Below, piece after piece: positions 51,230-59,495 of a stretch of 64,000 nt of DNA (position 1 is its first letter; each line of letters begins with the position of its first letter). The DNA comes from Haloferax denitrificans ATCC 35960 (GTDB lineage: Archaea; Halobacteriota; Halobacteria; Halobacteriales; Haloferacaceae). The translations under genes and the position numbers were made by a program. A model generated the notes under the pieces. That model was not told where the DNA came from and did not search any database. It worked only from the letters and a program-made list of their open reading frames with translations. The DNA lies in the NCBI RefSeq assembly GCF_000337795.1, contig NZ_AOLP01000011.1, positions 248,001-312,000 of the forward strand, given 5' to 3'.

Positions 51230-51799
51230 TCAGTCTAATTCGAAGCGAACCGCGTCGTCGTCGCCCTCGACGACCGCGCCGTCGAGCCCGGCGAACGCCT
51301 CGTGAAGTTGGTCGTAGGAGTCGTCGAGCGCCTGTACGAGCACTTTCGTGTCGGAGATGACCGGCATGAAGTTGGTGTCGCCGCTCCACCGCGGGACGAC
51401 GTGCGTGTGGAGGTGGTCGTCGATGGAGCCGCCGGCGGCCGACCCGCCGAGGTTCTCGCCCGCGTTACAGCCGTCGGGGTCGAAGGCGGCGTCTAACGCG
51501 GCGAGCGTCTTCGACTTGAGTCGCGCGTGGTCGAGGAGTTCCGCGTCCGAGAGGTCGCCGAACTCGCCGGTGTGGCGGTACGGGATGACCATGACGTGAC
51601 CCGGCGCGTAGGGGTAGTTGTTCAGGATGACGAACGAGTGCGGCGAGCGGGCGACGATTTTGCTCTCCCGATCGTCGTCGCGCTCGGGGAGCGCACAGAA
51701 GGGACAGCGGTCGTCGTCCGGGTCGTCGGCGTCGGCCGCGTCTTGGTCGTCGTCGCGGGCGACCCAGTCGATGCGCCACGGGGCGAACAGTTGGTCCAT
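51230..51799 (-). CDS. HIT-family nucleotide hydrolase
   Basis: The 189-residue protein has the histidine triad HLHTHVV and, earlier, the NNYPYAPGHVMVIPYRH block of the Ap4A hydrolase/FHIT-like branch. CPFC near residues 32-35 may bind zinc. It should cleave or sense dinucleotide polyphosphates or adenylylated compounds. It follows map, which is 78 bases upstream and on the same strand. Confidence 0.9.
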   Translation of the reverse strand: MDQLFAPWRIDWVARDDDQDAADADDPDDDRCPFCALPERDDDRESKIVARSPHSFVILNNYPYAPGHVMVIPYRHTGEFGDLSDAELLDHARLKSKTLAALDAAFDPDGCNAGENLGGSAAGGSIDDHLHTHVVPRWSGDTNFMPVISDTKVLVQALDDSYDQLHEAFAGLDGAVVEGDDDAVRFELD

Positions 51800-51877
51800 G
51801 GCGGCTCAATGGAACCGGACGGGCAAGCCGTTTCGGTCTCGGGGCGACCGGTTCGCCTCCGACCGCGTCCGACCCGA

Positions 51878-52768
51878 CTACCGCGTCAGGTTCTCGTAGC
51901 CGTCTTCGGTGACGATGATGGTGTCTTCGGCTTGTCCGACCATCGCGCCCTCTTCTTCTTTCAGGACGGGGTAGCCGCGGAGGATGCCCTGCTGTTCGAG
52001 CCGGCGGATAGCCATCTCGGAGCGGCCGCCCTCGAACCAGCGGGCCGCGAAGGGGAGCAGTTTGTACTTCTCGCGCACCTCGTCGAGCAGTTTGCGCGAC
52101 ATGCGGTCGCGGACCGAGCGGTCGTTGACGAGGCTGTAAATCTCGTTTTTCGACCCCTCGGAGACCTTGCCGGAGCCGTCGGTGGCGAACGGTTCGATGG
52201 CGACCACGTCGCCGACTTCGAGTTCGACGCCGCGGTCTGCGCCGCGGTTCGGGATGGTCGGGTCGGTGTGGGCGTCCCACTGTTCGACACCGTGGCCCGA
52301 GAGGTTGAGGACGGGCGTGTAGCCGTAGCCGCGAATCACGTCCTCGATTTCCGCGCCGATTTTCCCGGTGTGCGCGCCCGCTTCGACCATGTCGAGGGCG
52401 GCGTCGAGCGCCTCCTCGGCGGACTCGACGAGTTCGTCGTTGCCCGAGAGGTCGACGGTCACGGCGGAGTCGGCGATGTAGCCGTCGACGTGGACGCCGA
52501 CGTCGAGACACACCATGTCCTCGCCGAACACGGTGTCGTCGTCGCGGCCGGGGCTGGCGTGCGACGCCTCCTCGTTGACGCTGATGTTGACCGGAAAGGC
52601 ACAGCCGTCGGCGAGTTCGCGGATGCGCGCTTCGGCGTGTTCGGCGACTTCGAGGTGGGTGACGCCCGGTTCGACCATCTCGGCCGACTCGTCTAACACC
52701 GTGCGGAGGACCTCCCCTGCCTCTCGATACTTCTCGACCGTCTCGTCGTCGAGGGGTCCGATGCTCAT
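51878..52768 (-). CDS. map: Methionine aminopeptidase, type II
   Basis: The 296-residue protein is an archaeal type II methionine aminopeptidase. Metal ligands can be seen in DVGVHVDGYIADSAV (Asp pair), SGHGVEQW (His), VAIEPFAT (Glu) and VGQAEDTII (Glu). It removes the initiator methionine from nascent proteins. The frame stays open to 52891, but ATG 52768 begins at the first conserved residues. A perfect inverted repeat (52769-52786) abuts the ATG and would be in the leader if the TATA at 52876-52883 is used. Confidence 0.93.
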   Translation of the reverse strand: MSIGPLDDETVEKYREAGEVLRTVLDESAEMVEPGVTHLEVAEHAEARIRELADGCAFPVNISVNEEASHASPGRDDDTVFGEDMVCLDVGVHVDGYIADSAVTVDLSGNDELVESAEEALDAALDMVEAGAHTGKIGAEIEDVIRGYGYTPVLNLSGHGVEQWDAHTDPTIPNRGADRGVELEVGDVVAIEPFATDGSGKVSEGSKNEIYSLVNDRSVRDRMSRKLLDEVREKYKLLPFAARWFEGGRSEMAIRRLEQQGILRGYPVLKEEEGAMVGQAEDTIIVTEDGYENLTR

Positions 52769-52786
52769 GGCCGCGACTTCGCGGCC
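52769..52786. promoter_or_regulatory. Perfect inverted repeat touching the map start codon
   Basis: GGCCGCGA (52769-52776) and TCGCGGCC (52779-52786) are perfect 8-base arms around two bases. The palindrome begins at the base next to the ATG of map. If the leader is transcribed, this hairpin could hide the start; if the gene is leaderless it may be a regulator site. It could also be chance in GC-rich DNA. Confidence 0.4.
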
Positions 52787-52922
52787 GCGCCGGAAAGCGA
52801 TTGCGGGATGGCCGGCGACCGGAATCAGACCATCGCCCCCGCCCGGCGGTGTATGACTGACAGTCTCTGCCACGTCTATATAGCACAACATTCCGAAACT
52901 AGCAACCCTTTCTTAGGCCGGG

Positions 52923-52946
52923 ACGTTCTGAAATAGGAGAGAACGT
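52923..52946. promoter_or_regulatory. Dyad over the start point of the phosphoesterase gene
   Basis: ACGTTCT (52923-52929) and AGAACGT (52940-52946) are perfect inverted copies around a 10-base spacer. The spacer holds GGAG (52936-52939), a ribosome-site-like motif 12 bases before the ATG at 52952. TTTCTTAGG at 52909-52917 is the likely TATA, so the dyad covers the transcription start. It could be an operator or a hairpin that presents GGAG in its loop. Confidence 0.5.
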
Positions 52947-52951
52947 TTCCA

Positions 52952-53653
52952 ATGAGTGTCCCATCCTTCCACCCCGACGTCGCCGAGCAACACCTTCGAG
53001 TCGACATCGACGACTGGGACGACGTGTACGTCGTCGGCGACGTACACGGGTGTCTGCCGGCGCTCGAACGCCTCGTCGACCGGCTCGACCCGTCCGAAGA
53101 CGACCTCGTCGTCTTCGTCGGCGACCTCGTGCGGAAGGGTCCCGACAGCAAGGGCGTCGTGGACTACGTCCGCGAGCGCGACAACTTCCTGACCGTCCGC
53201 GGCAACAACGAAGAAAAGCTCATCCGCGGCACGAAGGAGATAGACGCGCTGACCGACGACGACCTCGAATGGATGTCGAACCTCCCGGTCGCCATCACGT
53301 GGGACGGGGCCATCGTCGTCCACGGCGGCGTCCACCCCGAAAAGCCGCTTTCCGAACACGACGTGGACGACCTCGAAAACACCCGGGCGATGAACCCCGG
53401 CGACAGCTACGACGGCCCCTTCTGGTTCGAGCACTACGAGGGCCCCGAGCGCGTCTTCTTCGGGCACACCGTGATGGCCCACCCCGCCGTCTTCGAGCAC
53501 GCGATGGGTCTCGACACGGGCGCGGTCTACGGCGGCGCGCTGACGGCGTACGACCTCCACGCCGACGAACTCGTCGCCGTCGACTCCGAGGTCACCCACG
53601 AGTCCCGCAAGGACTCGAAGATTATCGAACCCCGCCAGCCCGCGCTGGTCTGA
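52952..53653 (+). CDS. Calcineurin-like metallophosphoesterase
   Basis: The 233-residue protein has the whole phosphoesterase signature: GDVHG near residue 31, GDLVRKGP, RGNNEEK (in place of GNHE), and the later HGG and FGHT. This is close to the Ser/Thr-protein-phosphatase or diadenosine-tetraphosphatase (PrpA/ApaH-like) group. It binds two metal ions. It may act on phosphoproteins or dinucleotides. The polyphosphate kinase gene starts 78 bases after it on the same strand. A dyad overlaps its start, as described separately. Confidence 0.88.
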   Translation: MSVPSFHPDVAEQHLRVDIDDWDDVYVVGDVHGCLPALERLVDRLDPSEDDLVVFVGDLVRKGPDSKGVVDYVRERDNFLTVRGNNEEKLIRGTKEIDALTDDDLEWMSNLPVAITWDGAIVVHGGVHPEKPLSEHDVDDLENTRAMNPGDSYDGPFWFEHYEGPERVFFGHTVMAHPAVFEHAMGLDTGAVYGGALTAYDLHADELVAVDSEVTHESRKDSKIIEPRQPALV

Positions 53654-53731
53654 GCCCCGCCGCGGCGACGGTGGGAGCGACGGCCGAGGCGGCGAACTAA
53701 AGGTCGCCGCCGAACCATCTCCTCTCAGCAT

Positions 53732-55987
53732 ATGTCCGACGACGAGCCTCGCGGCGGCGACTCGCAGGGCCGACGCGCCGGTCAGTCGACCGCGCCGGTC
53801 CGCGCCCGCGAGCGCGACGGAGACGCGACGGAGCCGGCCGACGCCGACCTCGCAGACCCCGCGCTGTATCTCAACCGCGAACTCAGCGAACTCGCCTTCC
53901 ACGAGCGCGTCCTCCACGAGGCGAGAGACGACCGCAACCCGCTTTTCGAGCGCGTCAAGTTCCTCTCGATTCTCACCTCGAACCTCGACGAGTTCTTCAT
54001 GAAGCGCGTCGGCGGCCTGAAACAGCAGATGGCCGCGGGCGTGAGCGAACTCTCGCCCGACGGCCGGACCCCGAACGGGCAGTGGTCGCTCGTCCTCGAC
54101 CGCGCCCGCGACCTGCTCGACCGGCAGTCAGCCTGCTTCCACGATCTCGTTCGACCCGCGCTCGCCGACGCGGGCATCGAAATCGTCGGCTACGACGACC
54201 TCGCGCCCGACGAGCGGGCCGCCCTCCGCGACTACTTCGAGGCGTCGGTCCTGCCGACGCTCACGCCGCTGACGTTCGACCCGTCGAACCCCTTCCCGTT
54301 CATCTCGAACCTCTCGCTGTCGCTCGCGGTCCGCACGACCGAGGGCGACGACGAGCCGACGAAGTTCTCGCGGGTCAAAGTCCCCGGCAACCGCCCGCGG
54401 CTCGTCAACGTGGACGAGCGCGTCGGCGACGCGGATGGCGCAAGCGACTCCGACACCGCTTCATCGGCCGCAACCTCCGCCACTCCAGTCAGGTTCGTCC
54501 CGCTCGTGGCCGTCATCGAGCGCAACATCGACCTGCTGTTCCCGAACGTCGAGATAATCGACACCTCGGCGTTCAGGGTGACGCGGAACGCCGAGGTCCG
54601 CCGCAACGAGGAGGTCGCAGAGGGTCTCATCGCCACGATAGAGGACGTGCTCCGCCAGCGCCGGTTCGCCACGGTCGTCCGCTTGGAGGTCGAGTCGGGG
54701 ACTCCCGAGGCGGTCCGCGACCTCCTCGCGGAACAGCTCGACGTGGACGACCCCGAGGTGTTCGAGCGCGACCTGCCGCTGGACTACGGGGCGCTCGCGT
54801 CGCTTTTCGACCTCGACCGACCGGAACTCGAAGTCGCGCCGTGGACGCCCCAGCCCCACCCGCGGTTCGTCGGCCGCTCGGCCGACGACCCCGCGTCGGT
54901 GTTCGCCGAAATCGACCGGAAAGACGTGCTCGTCCACCACCCGTACCACTCGTTTACGGGCACGGTCGGCACGTTCCTCGCGGCCGCCGCGGCCGACCCC
55001 GACGTGCTGGCAATCAAGGCAACCATCTACCGGACCGCGCCGGACTCCGAGGTCATCGAGACGCTCATCGAGGCCGCGAACAACGGCAAGCAGGTCGCGG
55101 TGATGGTCGAGCTCAAAGCCCGGTTCGACGAGGAGAACAACCTCCGGTGGGTCCGCCGCCTCGAAGAGGAGGGCATCCACGTCGCCTACGGCACCATCGG
55201 GCTGAAGACCCACTCGAAAACGGCGCTCGTCGTTCGCGAGGAGGACGACGAGGTTCGGCTGTACTCCCACGTCGCCACCGGCAACTATCACTCCCAGACG
55301 GCGAAGCTCTACACCGACCTCGGGCTGTTCACCGCCGACCCGGATATCGGCCACGACCTCGTGCGCCTGTTCAACTTCTTCACCGGCCACTCGCGGGCCG
55401 AGACGTACCGGAAACTGCTGGTCGCGCCGACGAACCTCCGCGAGGAGATGACCCGGCTCGTGCGTCGGGAGGCCGACCACGCCCGCGCCGGCCGCGACGC
55501 CCGCATCGTCGCCAAGATGAACGCGCTCGAAGACCCCGCGATGGTCCGCGAACTGTACGAGGCGTCGATGGCCGGCGTCGACATCGACCTCGTGGTCCGC
55601 GGCATCTGTCGGCTCAGACCCGGTATCGAGGGGCTCTCGGAGCGCATCTCGGTGTCGAGCGTCGTCGGTCGGTTCCTCGAACACTCGCGGGTCTTCTACT
55701 TCGAAAACGACGGCGACCCCGACTACTACGTCGGCTCCGCCGACTGGATGACCCGCAACCTCGACCGCCGGGTCGAGGCCGTCGCGCCCGTCGAGGACCC
55801 CGAACACCGCGCGGAACTCGACGCCGTCCTCGACGCGCTCCTGTCGGACAACCGCCGGCGCTGGGTGATGGACGCCGACGGTCGGTACGAACAGCGCCGC
55901 CCCGGCGACGACGAGCGGGTCCGAGAGGCCCACCGAGAGCTGATGGACCGGGCGCTCGGCGCGGCGTACCGGGCGGGCGACGACTGA
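53732..55987 (+). CDS. ppk: Polyphosphate kinase 1
   Basis: The 751-residue protein is a PPK1. The N-domain has YLNRELSELAFHERVLHEA and SNLDEFFMKRVGGL; the catalytic core has FTGTVGTFLAAAAADP, KATIYRT, VELKARFDEENN, the phospho-His loop SHVATGNYH, and YTDLGLFTADP. An acidic, poorly conserved N-terminal stretch (residues 1-45) and an insertion near 228-245 are haloarchaeal additions. It makes polyphosphate from ATP, or the reverse. It is downstream of the phosphoesterase gene and may be read from the AACTAAAGG box at 53695-53703. Confidence 0.95.
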   Translation: MSDDEPRGGDSQGRRAGQSTAPVRARERDGDATEPADADLADPALYLNRELSELAFHERVLHEARDDRNPLFERVKFLSILTSNLDEFFMKRVGGLKQQMAAGVSELSPDGRTPNGQWSLVLDRARDLLDRQSACFHDLVRPALADAGIEIVGYDDLAPDERAALRDYFEASVLPTLTPLTFDPSNPFPFISNLSLSLAVRTTEGDDEPTKFSRVKVPGNRPRLVNVDERVGDADGASDSDTASSAATSATPVRFVPLVAVIERNIDLLFPNVEIIDTSAFRVTRNAEVRRNEEVAEGLIATIEDVLRQRRFATVVRLEVESGTPEAVRDLLAEQLDVDDPEVFERDLPLDYGALASLFDLDRPELEVAPWTPQPHPRFVGRSADDPASVFAEIDRKDVLVHHPYHSFTGTVGTFLAAAAADPDVLAIKATIYRTAPDSEVIETLIEAANNGKQVAVMVELKARFDEENNLRWVRRLEEEGIHVAYGTIGLKTHSKTALVVREEDDEVRLYSHVATGNYHSQTAKLYTDLGLFTADPDIGHDLVRLFNFFTGHSRAETYRKLLVAPTNLREEMTRLVRREADHARAGRDARIVAKMNALEDPAMVRELYEASMAGVDIDLVVRGICRLRPGIEGLSERISVSSVVGRFLEHSRVFYFENDGDPDYYVGSADWMTRNLDRRVEAVAPVEDPEHRAELDAVLDALLSDNRRRWVMDADGRYEQRRPGDDERVREAHRELMDRALGAAYRAGDD

Positions 55988-56002
55988 CGAAAAAACAGCG
56001 GG

Positions 56003-56263
56003 TCAGGCGCTCGGTTGCACCCGCGCGAGCACGTCGCCGCGAGCGAAGTCGTCGCCCTCGCCGACGAGTGTCTCCGTGACCGTCCCCGCCGTCGGCGCGG
56101 TCACGTCGATGCTCACCTTCTCGACCTGTATCTCGCAGAGCGTCTCGCCCTCGTCCACGGCGGACCCCTCGCGGACGAACCAGTTGGCGAGGTAGCCCTC
56201 GGCCACGTCGTCGGCGTCGTCGGGCCACGAGTCGGCCGAGTTCACGTCGACGGCGTCCGTCAT
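56003..56263 (-). CDS. Free-standing lipoyl domain protein
   Basis: The 86-residue protein is only a biotinyl/lipoyl domain. The hairpin EIQVEKVSIDV presents the lysine K49 that would carry lipoate; GYLANWFVREGSAVDEGETL precedes it and the sequence ends DFARGDVLARVQPS. There is no E3-binding or acyltransferase domain, unlike normal E2 proteins. It ends the minus-strand operon of E1-alpha and E1-beta genes, with 31 bases between. It must work with an acyltransferase (E2) and E3 encoded elsewhere, or in another reaction. Confidence 0.88.
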   Translation of the reverse strand: MTDAVDVNSADSWPDDADDVAEGYLANWFVREGSAVDEGETLCEIQVEKVSIDVTAPTAGTVTETLVGEGDDFARGDVLARVQPSA

Positions 56264-56294
56264 GCGCGACCTCCGTTTGCGCCGACCGTCCCCG

Positions 56295-57335
56295 TCATTC
56301 GTGGAGTTCGCGGACGGCCGCCGCGATGTCGTCGGTGCCGGGGTTGACCTCGTCTTCGAGCGAGCGGGCGTAGGGAATCGGCACGTCGGGGATGGCGAGG
56401 CGCTTGACCGCCGAGAGGTCGTCCAGCGCGCCCTCGGCGGCCCTCGCGACGATTTCGCCCGTCACGCCGAACGACTGGTAGTCCTCGTCGACGACGAGGA
56501 GTTTCCCGGTCTTGCGGACCGAGTCGAGCACCGTCTCGGTGTCGAGGGGCACGAGCGTCCGGAGGTCGATGACCTCGGCGTCGATGCCGTCGTCGTCGAG
56601 CTGTTCTGCGGCCTCCATCGCCCGGTGGACGTGCAGGCCGAGGGTGACGACGGTCACGTCGTCGCCGGGCCGTTTCACGTCGGCCTCGCCGAACGGAATC
56701 GTGTAGTCCTCTTTGGGGACGCCGGTCTTCGGGCCCGGGGGCGACGGCATCCAGCCGAGGCCCATGAGACGCTTGTGGAACATGTAGACGACCGGGTCGT
56801 CGTCGCGGATGGCGCTGTGCATCAGCCCCTTGGCGTCGTAGGCCGTCGAGGGGACGACGACTTTCATCCCCGGCAGGTGGGCGAAGGTCCCGTAGAGCGT
56901 CTGGGAGTGCTGGCCGGCGTCGTTGTAGGTGCCGCCGACGGCCGTGGTCAACACCATCGGAACGGAAAACGACCCGCCGCTCATGTAGGTGTTCTTCGCC
57001 ATGTTGTTGTAGATCTGGTCCATGGCGACGCCGAAGAAGTCGACGAACATCAGCTCGGCAATCGGGCGCATCCCGGCCTGTGCGGCCCCGACCGCCGCGC
57101 CGAGGTAGGCCGTCTCGCTGATGGGCACGTCCATCACGCGGTCGCGGCCGAACTCGTCCAACAGGCCGGTCGTACTGGAGAAGATGCCGCCGTAGTCGGC
57201 GACGTCCTCGCCCATGTAGAACACCTCCTCGTTCTCGCGCATCTCCCACGCGATGGCCTCGACCATCGCCCGGCTCATGGTCAGTTCGCGGTCCGTCTCG
57301 GTCGCTTCGGTGTAGTCTCGTGATTCGGTCGCCAT
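56295..57335 (-). CDS. 2-oxoacid dehydrogenase E1 component, beta subunit
   Basis: The 346-residue protein is the beta chain of a thiamine-dependent E1. Blocks are MSRAMVEAIAWEMRENEEVFYMGEDVADYGGIF at the start, MDVPISETAYLGAAVG, AELMFVDFFGVAMDQIYNN, HSQTLYG and the C-terminal YQSFGVTGEI. It should join E1-alpha as an alpha2-beta2 tetramer and decarboxylate pyruvate, branched-chain oxoacids or acetoin. Its ATG overlaps the E1-alpha stop (TGATG), so translation is coupled. The substrate is not fixed by sequence. Confidence 0.92.
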   Translation of the reverse strand: MATESRDYTEATETDRELTMSRAMVEAIAWEMRENEEVFYMGEDVADYGGIFSSTTGLLDEFGRDRVMDVPISETAYLGAAVGAAQAGMRPIAELMFVDFFGVAMDQIYNNMAKNTYMSGGSFSVPMVLTTAVGGTYNDAGQHSQTLYGTFAHLPGMKVVVPSTAYDAKGLMHSAIRDDDPVVYMFHKRLMGLGWMPSPPGPKTGVPKEDYTIPFGEADVKRPGDDVTVVTLGLHVHRAMEAAEQLDDDGIDAEVIDLRTLVPLDTETVLDSVRKTGKLLVVDEDYQSFGVTGEIVARAAEGALDDLSAVKRLAIPDVPIPYARSLEDEVNPGTDDIAAAVRELHE

Positions 57336-58396
57336 CAGTTGTCACCTCCGGTCTCGCCGGCGTCGCCCGGCGCGTCTGCCGCGGCCCCGCCGTCCGTCGC
57401 CGCCTGCGCCGGCGGGTTCGTGAACACGTTCTCGTACGCCTCCTCCGGGTCGGGCTCGGGCTGTTCTTTCGCCCACGAAATCACCTCTTCGACCCGCTCG
57501 TGGGCGCGCTCTCGAATCTCGTCGAGTTCGTCGTCGGTCACGCCGTGCGAGCGGAGGTCCTCGGCGAGTCGCTCGATGGAGTCGCGCTGTTTCGCGCGGT
57601 CGATGTCGGCCTCGGGGCGATACCCCTCCGCGTCGCCCATGAAGTGGCCCATCCGGCGGTGGACCTGCACCTCGATGAGCGTCGGCCCGTTGCCGTCGCG
57701 GGCGCGCATCACGGCCTCGCCCGCCGCCTCGTACACCGCCATCGCGTCGTCGGAGTCGATACGGACGCCCGGCATGTCGAAGCCGTCGGCGCGCTGTGCG
57801 CCGTTCTGTACGTCCGTCACGCGGTCTTTGGGCATGCTGATGGCCCAGTCGTTGTCCTCGACGACGAAGACGACCGGGAGGTCGTGGACCGCCGCGAGGT
57901 TCAGCGATTCGAGGAAGCCGCCCTGGTCGATCGCGCCCTCGCCGAGGAAGGCGACGGCGACGGCGTCGGTGTTCCGCTTTTTCGCGGCCATCGCCGCGCC
58001 GACCGCCGGCGGACAGCCCTGCGCGATGATGCCCGAACACGCGAAGTTCACGTCGGGGTCGAACAGGTGCATGTGGCCGCCCTTCCCGCGGCACAGCCCC
58101 GTCTTCCGCCCGAAAATCTCGGCCGTCATGCGCTTGAGGTCGACCCCCTTCGCGATGGCGATGTGGTGCGGCCGGTGCGGCGCGGTCACCGTGTCGTCGT
58201 CGCGGAGGTGGATGCAGACGCCCGCGCCGGACGCCTCGTGCCCCGCCGCGAGGTGCAGTTCGCCGGGAATCGGTCCCGCCGAGATGTCGAACGCCGGCTG
58301 TTTCCCCACGAGGTACTCGTCTACCAGTCGCTCCTCGTAGTGCCGAGCGGTCACCATCTGCTCGTACATCGTCCGTAGGTCGGTAACACTCACCAT
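57335..58396 (-). CDS. 2-oxoacid or acetoin dehydrogenase E1 component, alpha subunit
   Basis: The 353-residue protein is the alpha chain of a thiamine-diphosphate E1. The TPP motif is FLGEGAIDQGGFLESLNLAAV and on to VVEDN; HLAAGHEASGAG and GRKTGLCRGKGGHMH precede it. The alpha chain carries out decarboxylation together with the beta chain. The C-terminal 35 residues are Ala/Gly-rich and acidic. AATATAC (minus strand, near 58425-58432) is about 30 bases before the ATG. The operon is E1-alpha, E1-beta, lipoyl domain; no E2 or E3 follows. The short loops are closer to acetoin/branched-chain type than to a normal pyruvate complex, but I would not assign it firmly. Confidence 0.9.
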   Translation of the reverse strand: MVSVTDLRTMYEQMVTARHYEERLVDEYLVGKQPAFDISAGPIPGELHLAAGHEASGAGVCIHLRDDDTVTAPHRPHHIAIAKGVDLKRMTAEIFGRKTGLCRGKGGHMHLFDPDVNFACSGIIAQGCPPAVGAAMAAKKRNTDAVAVAFLGEGAIDQGGFLESLNLAAVHDLPVVFVVEDNDWAISMPKDRVTDVQNGAQRADGFDMPGVRIDSDDAMAVYEAAGEAVMRARDGNGPTLIEVQVHRRMGHFMGDAEGYRPEADIDRAKQRDSIERLAEDLRSHGVTDDELDEIRERAHERVEEVISWAKEQPEPDPEEAYENVFTNPPAQAATDGGAAADAPGDAGETGGDN

Positions 58397-58535
58397 AGTT
58401 GGCGTTCGGGTGTACTCCCGATTGTATATTAACATTAATTGTGTAAGTCATGACCATCAGAACGAGCGGACTCCGCGTTCACGGGAGCCGACGGGTCGAG
58501 ACAGGCCTAAGCCGCAGTCCGGCGTATCGTCTCGT

Positions 58536-59177
58536 ATGAGCGACACGACGCCGAATCTCGTTTCGATACCCGTCGGCGACGCGGTGCTGGAGGGCGACCT
58601 TCGGATTCCGGCGGGCGCGGCGGGGCTCGTGGTGTTCGCCCACGGGAGCGGAAGCAGTCGGAAGAGCCCGCGGAACAACTTCGTCGCCGAGGTCATCCGC
58701 GACCGCGGGGTCGGGACGCTCCTTTTCGACCTGCTCACGGAGGCGGAAGACGAGGAGTACGGGACGCGGTTCGACATCCCGCTTCTGAGGGAGCGACTGC
58801 TCGGCGCGACCGAGTGGCTCCGCGGCCGCGACGATACCGCCGACCTCGACTACGGCTACTTCGGGTCGAGCACCGGCGCGGCGGCGGCGCTCCTCGCGGC
58901 GGCCGACCTCGGTGACGACGCCGGCGCGGTCGTCTCTCGGGGCGGACGCGTCGACCTCGCGGAGTCGCGGCTCGGCGACGTGACGGCACCGACGCTGTTC
59001 GTCGTCGGCGGTGCCGACGAACCGGTGTTGAGCCTGAACCGCGACGCGTTCGCGGACCTCGACTGCGAGAAGTCGCTGGAGGTCGTCGCCGGCGCGGGTC
59101 ACCTGTTCGAGGGGCCGGGCGAGTTGGACGCGGTGGCCGGCCTCGCCGCCGACTGGTTCGAAACGCACCTCGGCTGA
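58536..59177 (+). CDS. Dienelactone-hydrolase-like alpha/beta hydrolase
   Basis: The 213-residue protein is an alpha/beta hydrolase: VVFAHGSGSSRKSPRN is the oxyanion loop, GYFGSSTGAAAAL is the nucleophile elbow (G-x-S-x-G near residue 110), and GGADEPVLSLN and GAGHLFEG hold the acid and His. It is often found in haloarchaea and bacteria next to phosphoribosyltransferase-type genes; none is next here. The substrate is unknown. AGGCCTAAGCC at 58503-58513 is about 28 bases before the ATG. It is divergent from the E1 operon. Confidence 0.87.
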   Translation: MSDTTPNLVSIPVGDAVLEGDLRIPAGAAGLVVFAHGSGSSRKSPRNNFVAEVIRDRGVGTLLFDLLTEAEDEEYGTRFDIPLLRERLLGATEWLRGRDDTADLDYGYFGSSTGAAAALLAAADLGDDAGAVVSRGGRVDLAESRLGDVTAPTLFVVGGADEPVLSLNRDAFADLDCEKSLEVVAGAGHLFEGPGELDAVAGLAADWFETHLG

Positions 59178-59195
59178 GGGCGTCGCTCGCGGAGC

Positions 59196-59239
59196 CGACC
59201 GCGGGGCGACCGCAGGACGACCGCGAGGCGACCGCGGAG
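59196..59239. repeat. 11-base tandem repeat, four copies
   Basis: CGACCGCGGGG and three close variants follow each other at 59196, 59207, 59218 and 59229, then decay. They lie between the convergent hydrolase and C2H2-protein genes, outside coding sequence. Confidence 0.8.
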
Positions 59240-59273
59240 CCGAGTGCGGGGCGACCGGGATGGGTCGGGACGC

Positions 59274-59429
59274 TCAGCGCGAGAACTTGAGGTCTTTCGC
59301 GGGGTCTTCGACGACGACCCACCAGCGAACGTCCTCCTTGGGGTGGCGGCGCTCGACGTGCTCGTCGAGTCGCTCGCCGCTGTCGAAATCGCGGCCGCAG
59401 AGGTTGCAACGGTGGTGTCTGTTGGCCAT
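59274..59429 (-). CDS. 51-residue C2H2 zinc-finger protein
   Basis: A short minus-strand frame from ATG 59429 to TGA 59274-59276 encodes 51 residues. C8, C11, H24 and H29 make a C-x2-C-x12-H-x4-H zinc finger (CNLCGRDFDSGERLDEH then VERRH), followed by DVRWWVVVEDPAKDLKFSR. It is below the usual length cut-off and easily missed. TTTTGTAAG (minus strand, 59446-59456) lies about 25 bases before the ATG, as expected for a leaderless gene. A DNA- or RNA-binding role is likely but not shown. A BED-like or C2H2 fold in haloarchaea is known for several small proteins. Confidence 0.78.
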   Translation of the reverse strand: MANRHHRCNLCGRDFDSGERLDEHVERRHPKEDVRWWVVVEDPAKDLKFSR

Positions 59430-59495
59430 GTGCGTAGCTACGACCGCTTACAAAATGAATGTAGCTCGCGCGGGCCTCGGCCGGCGAACGCGGGT

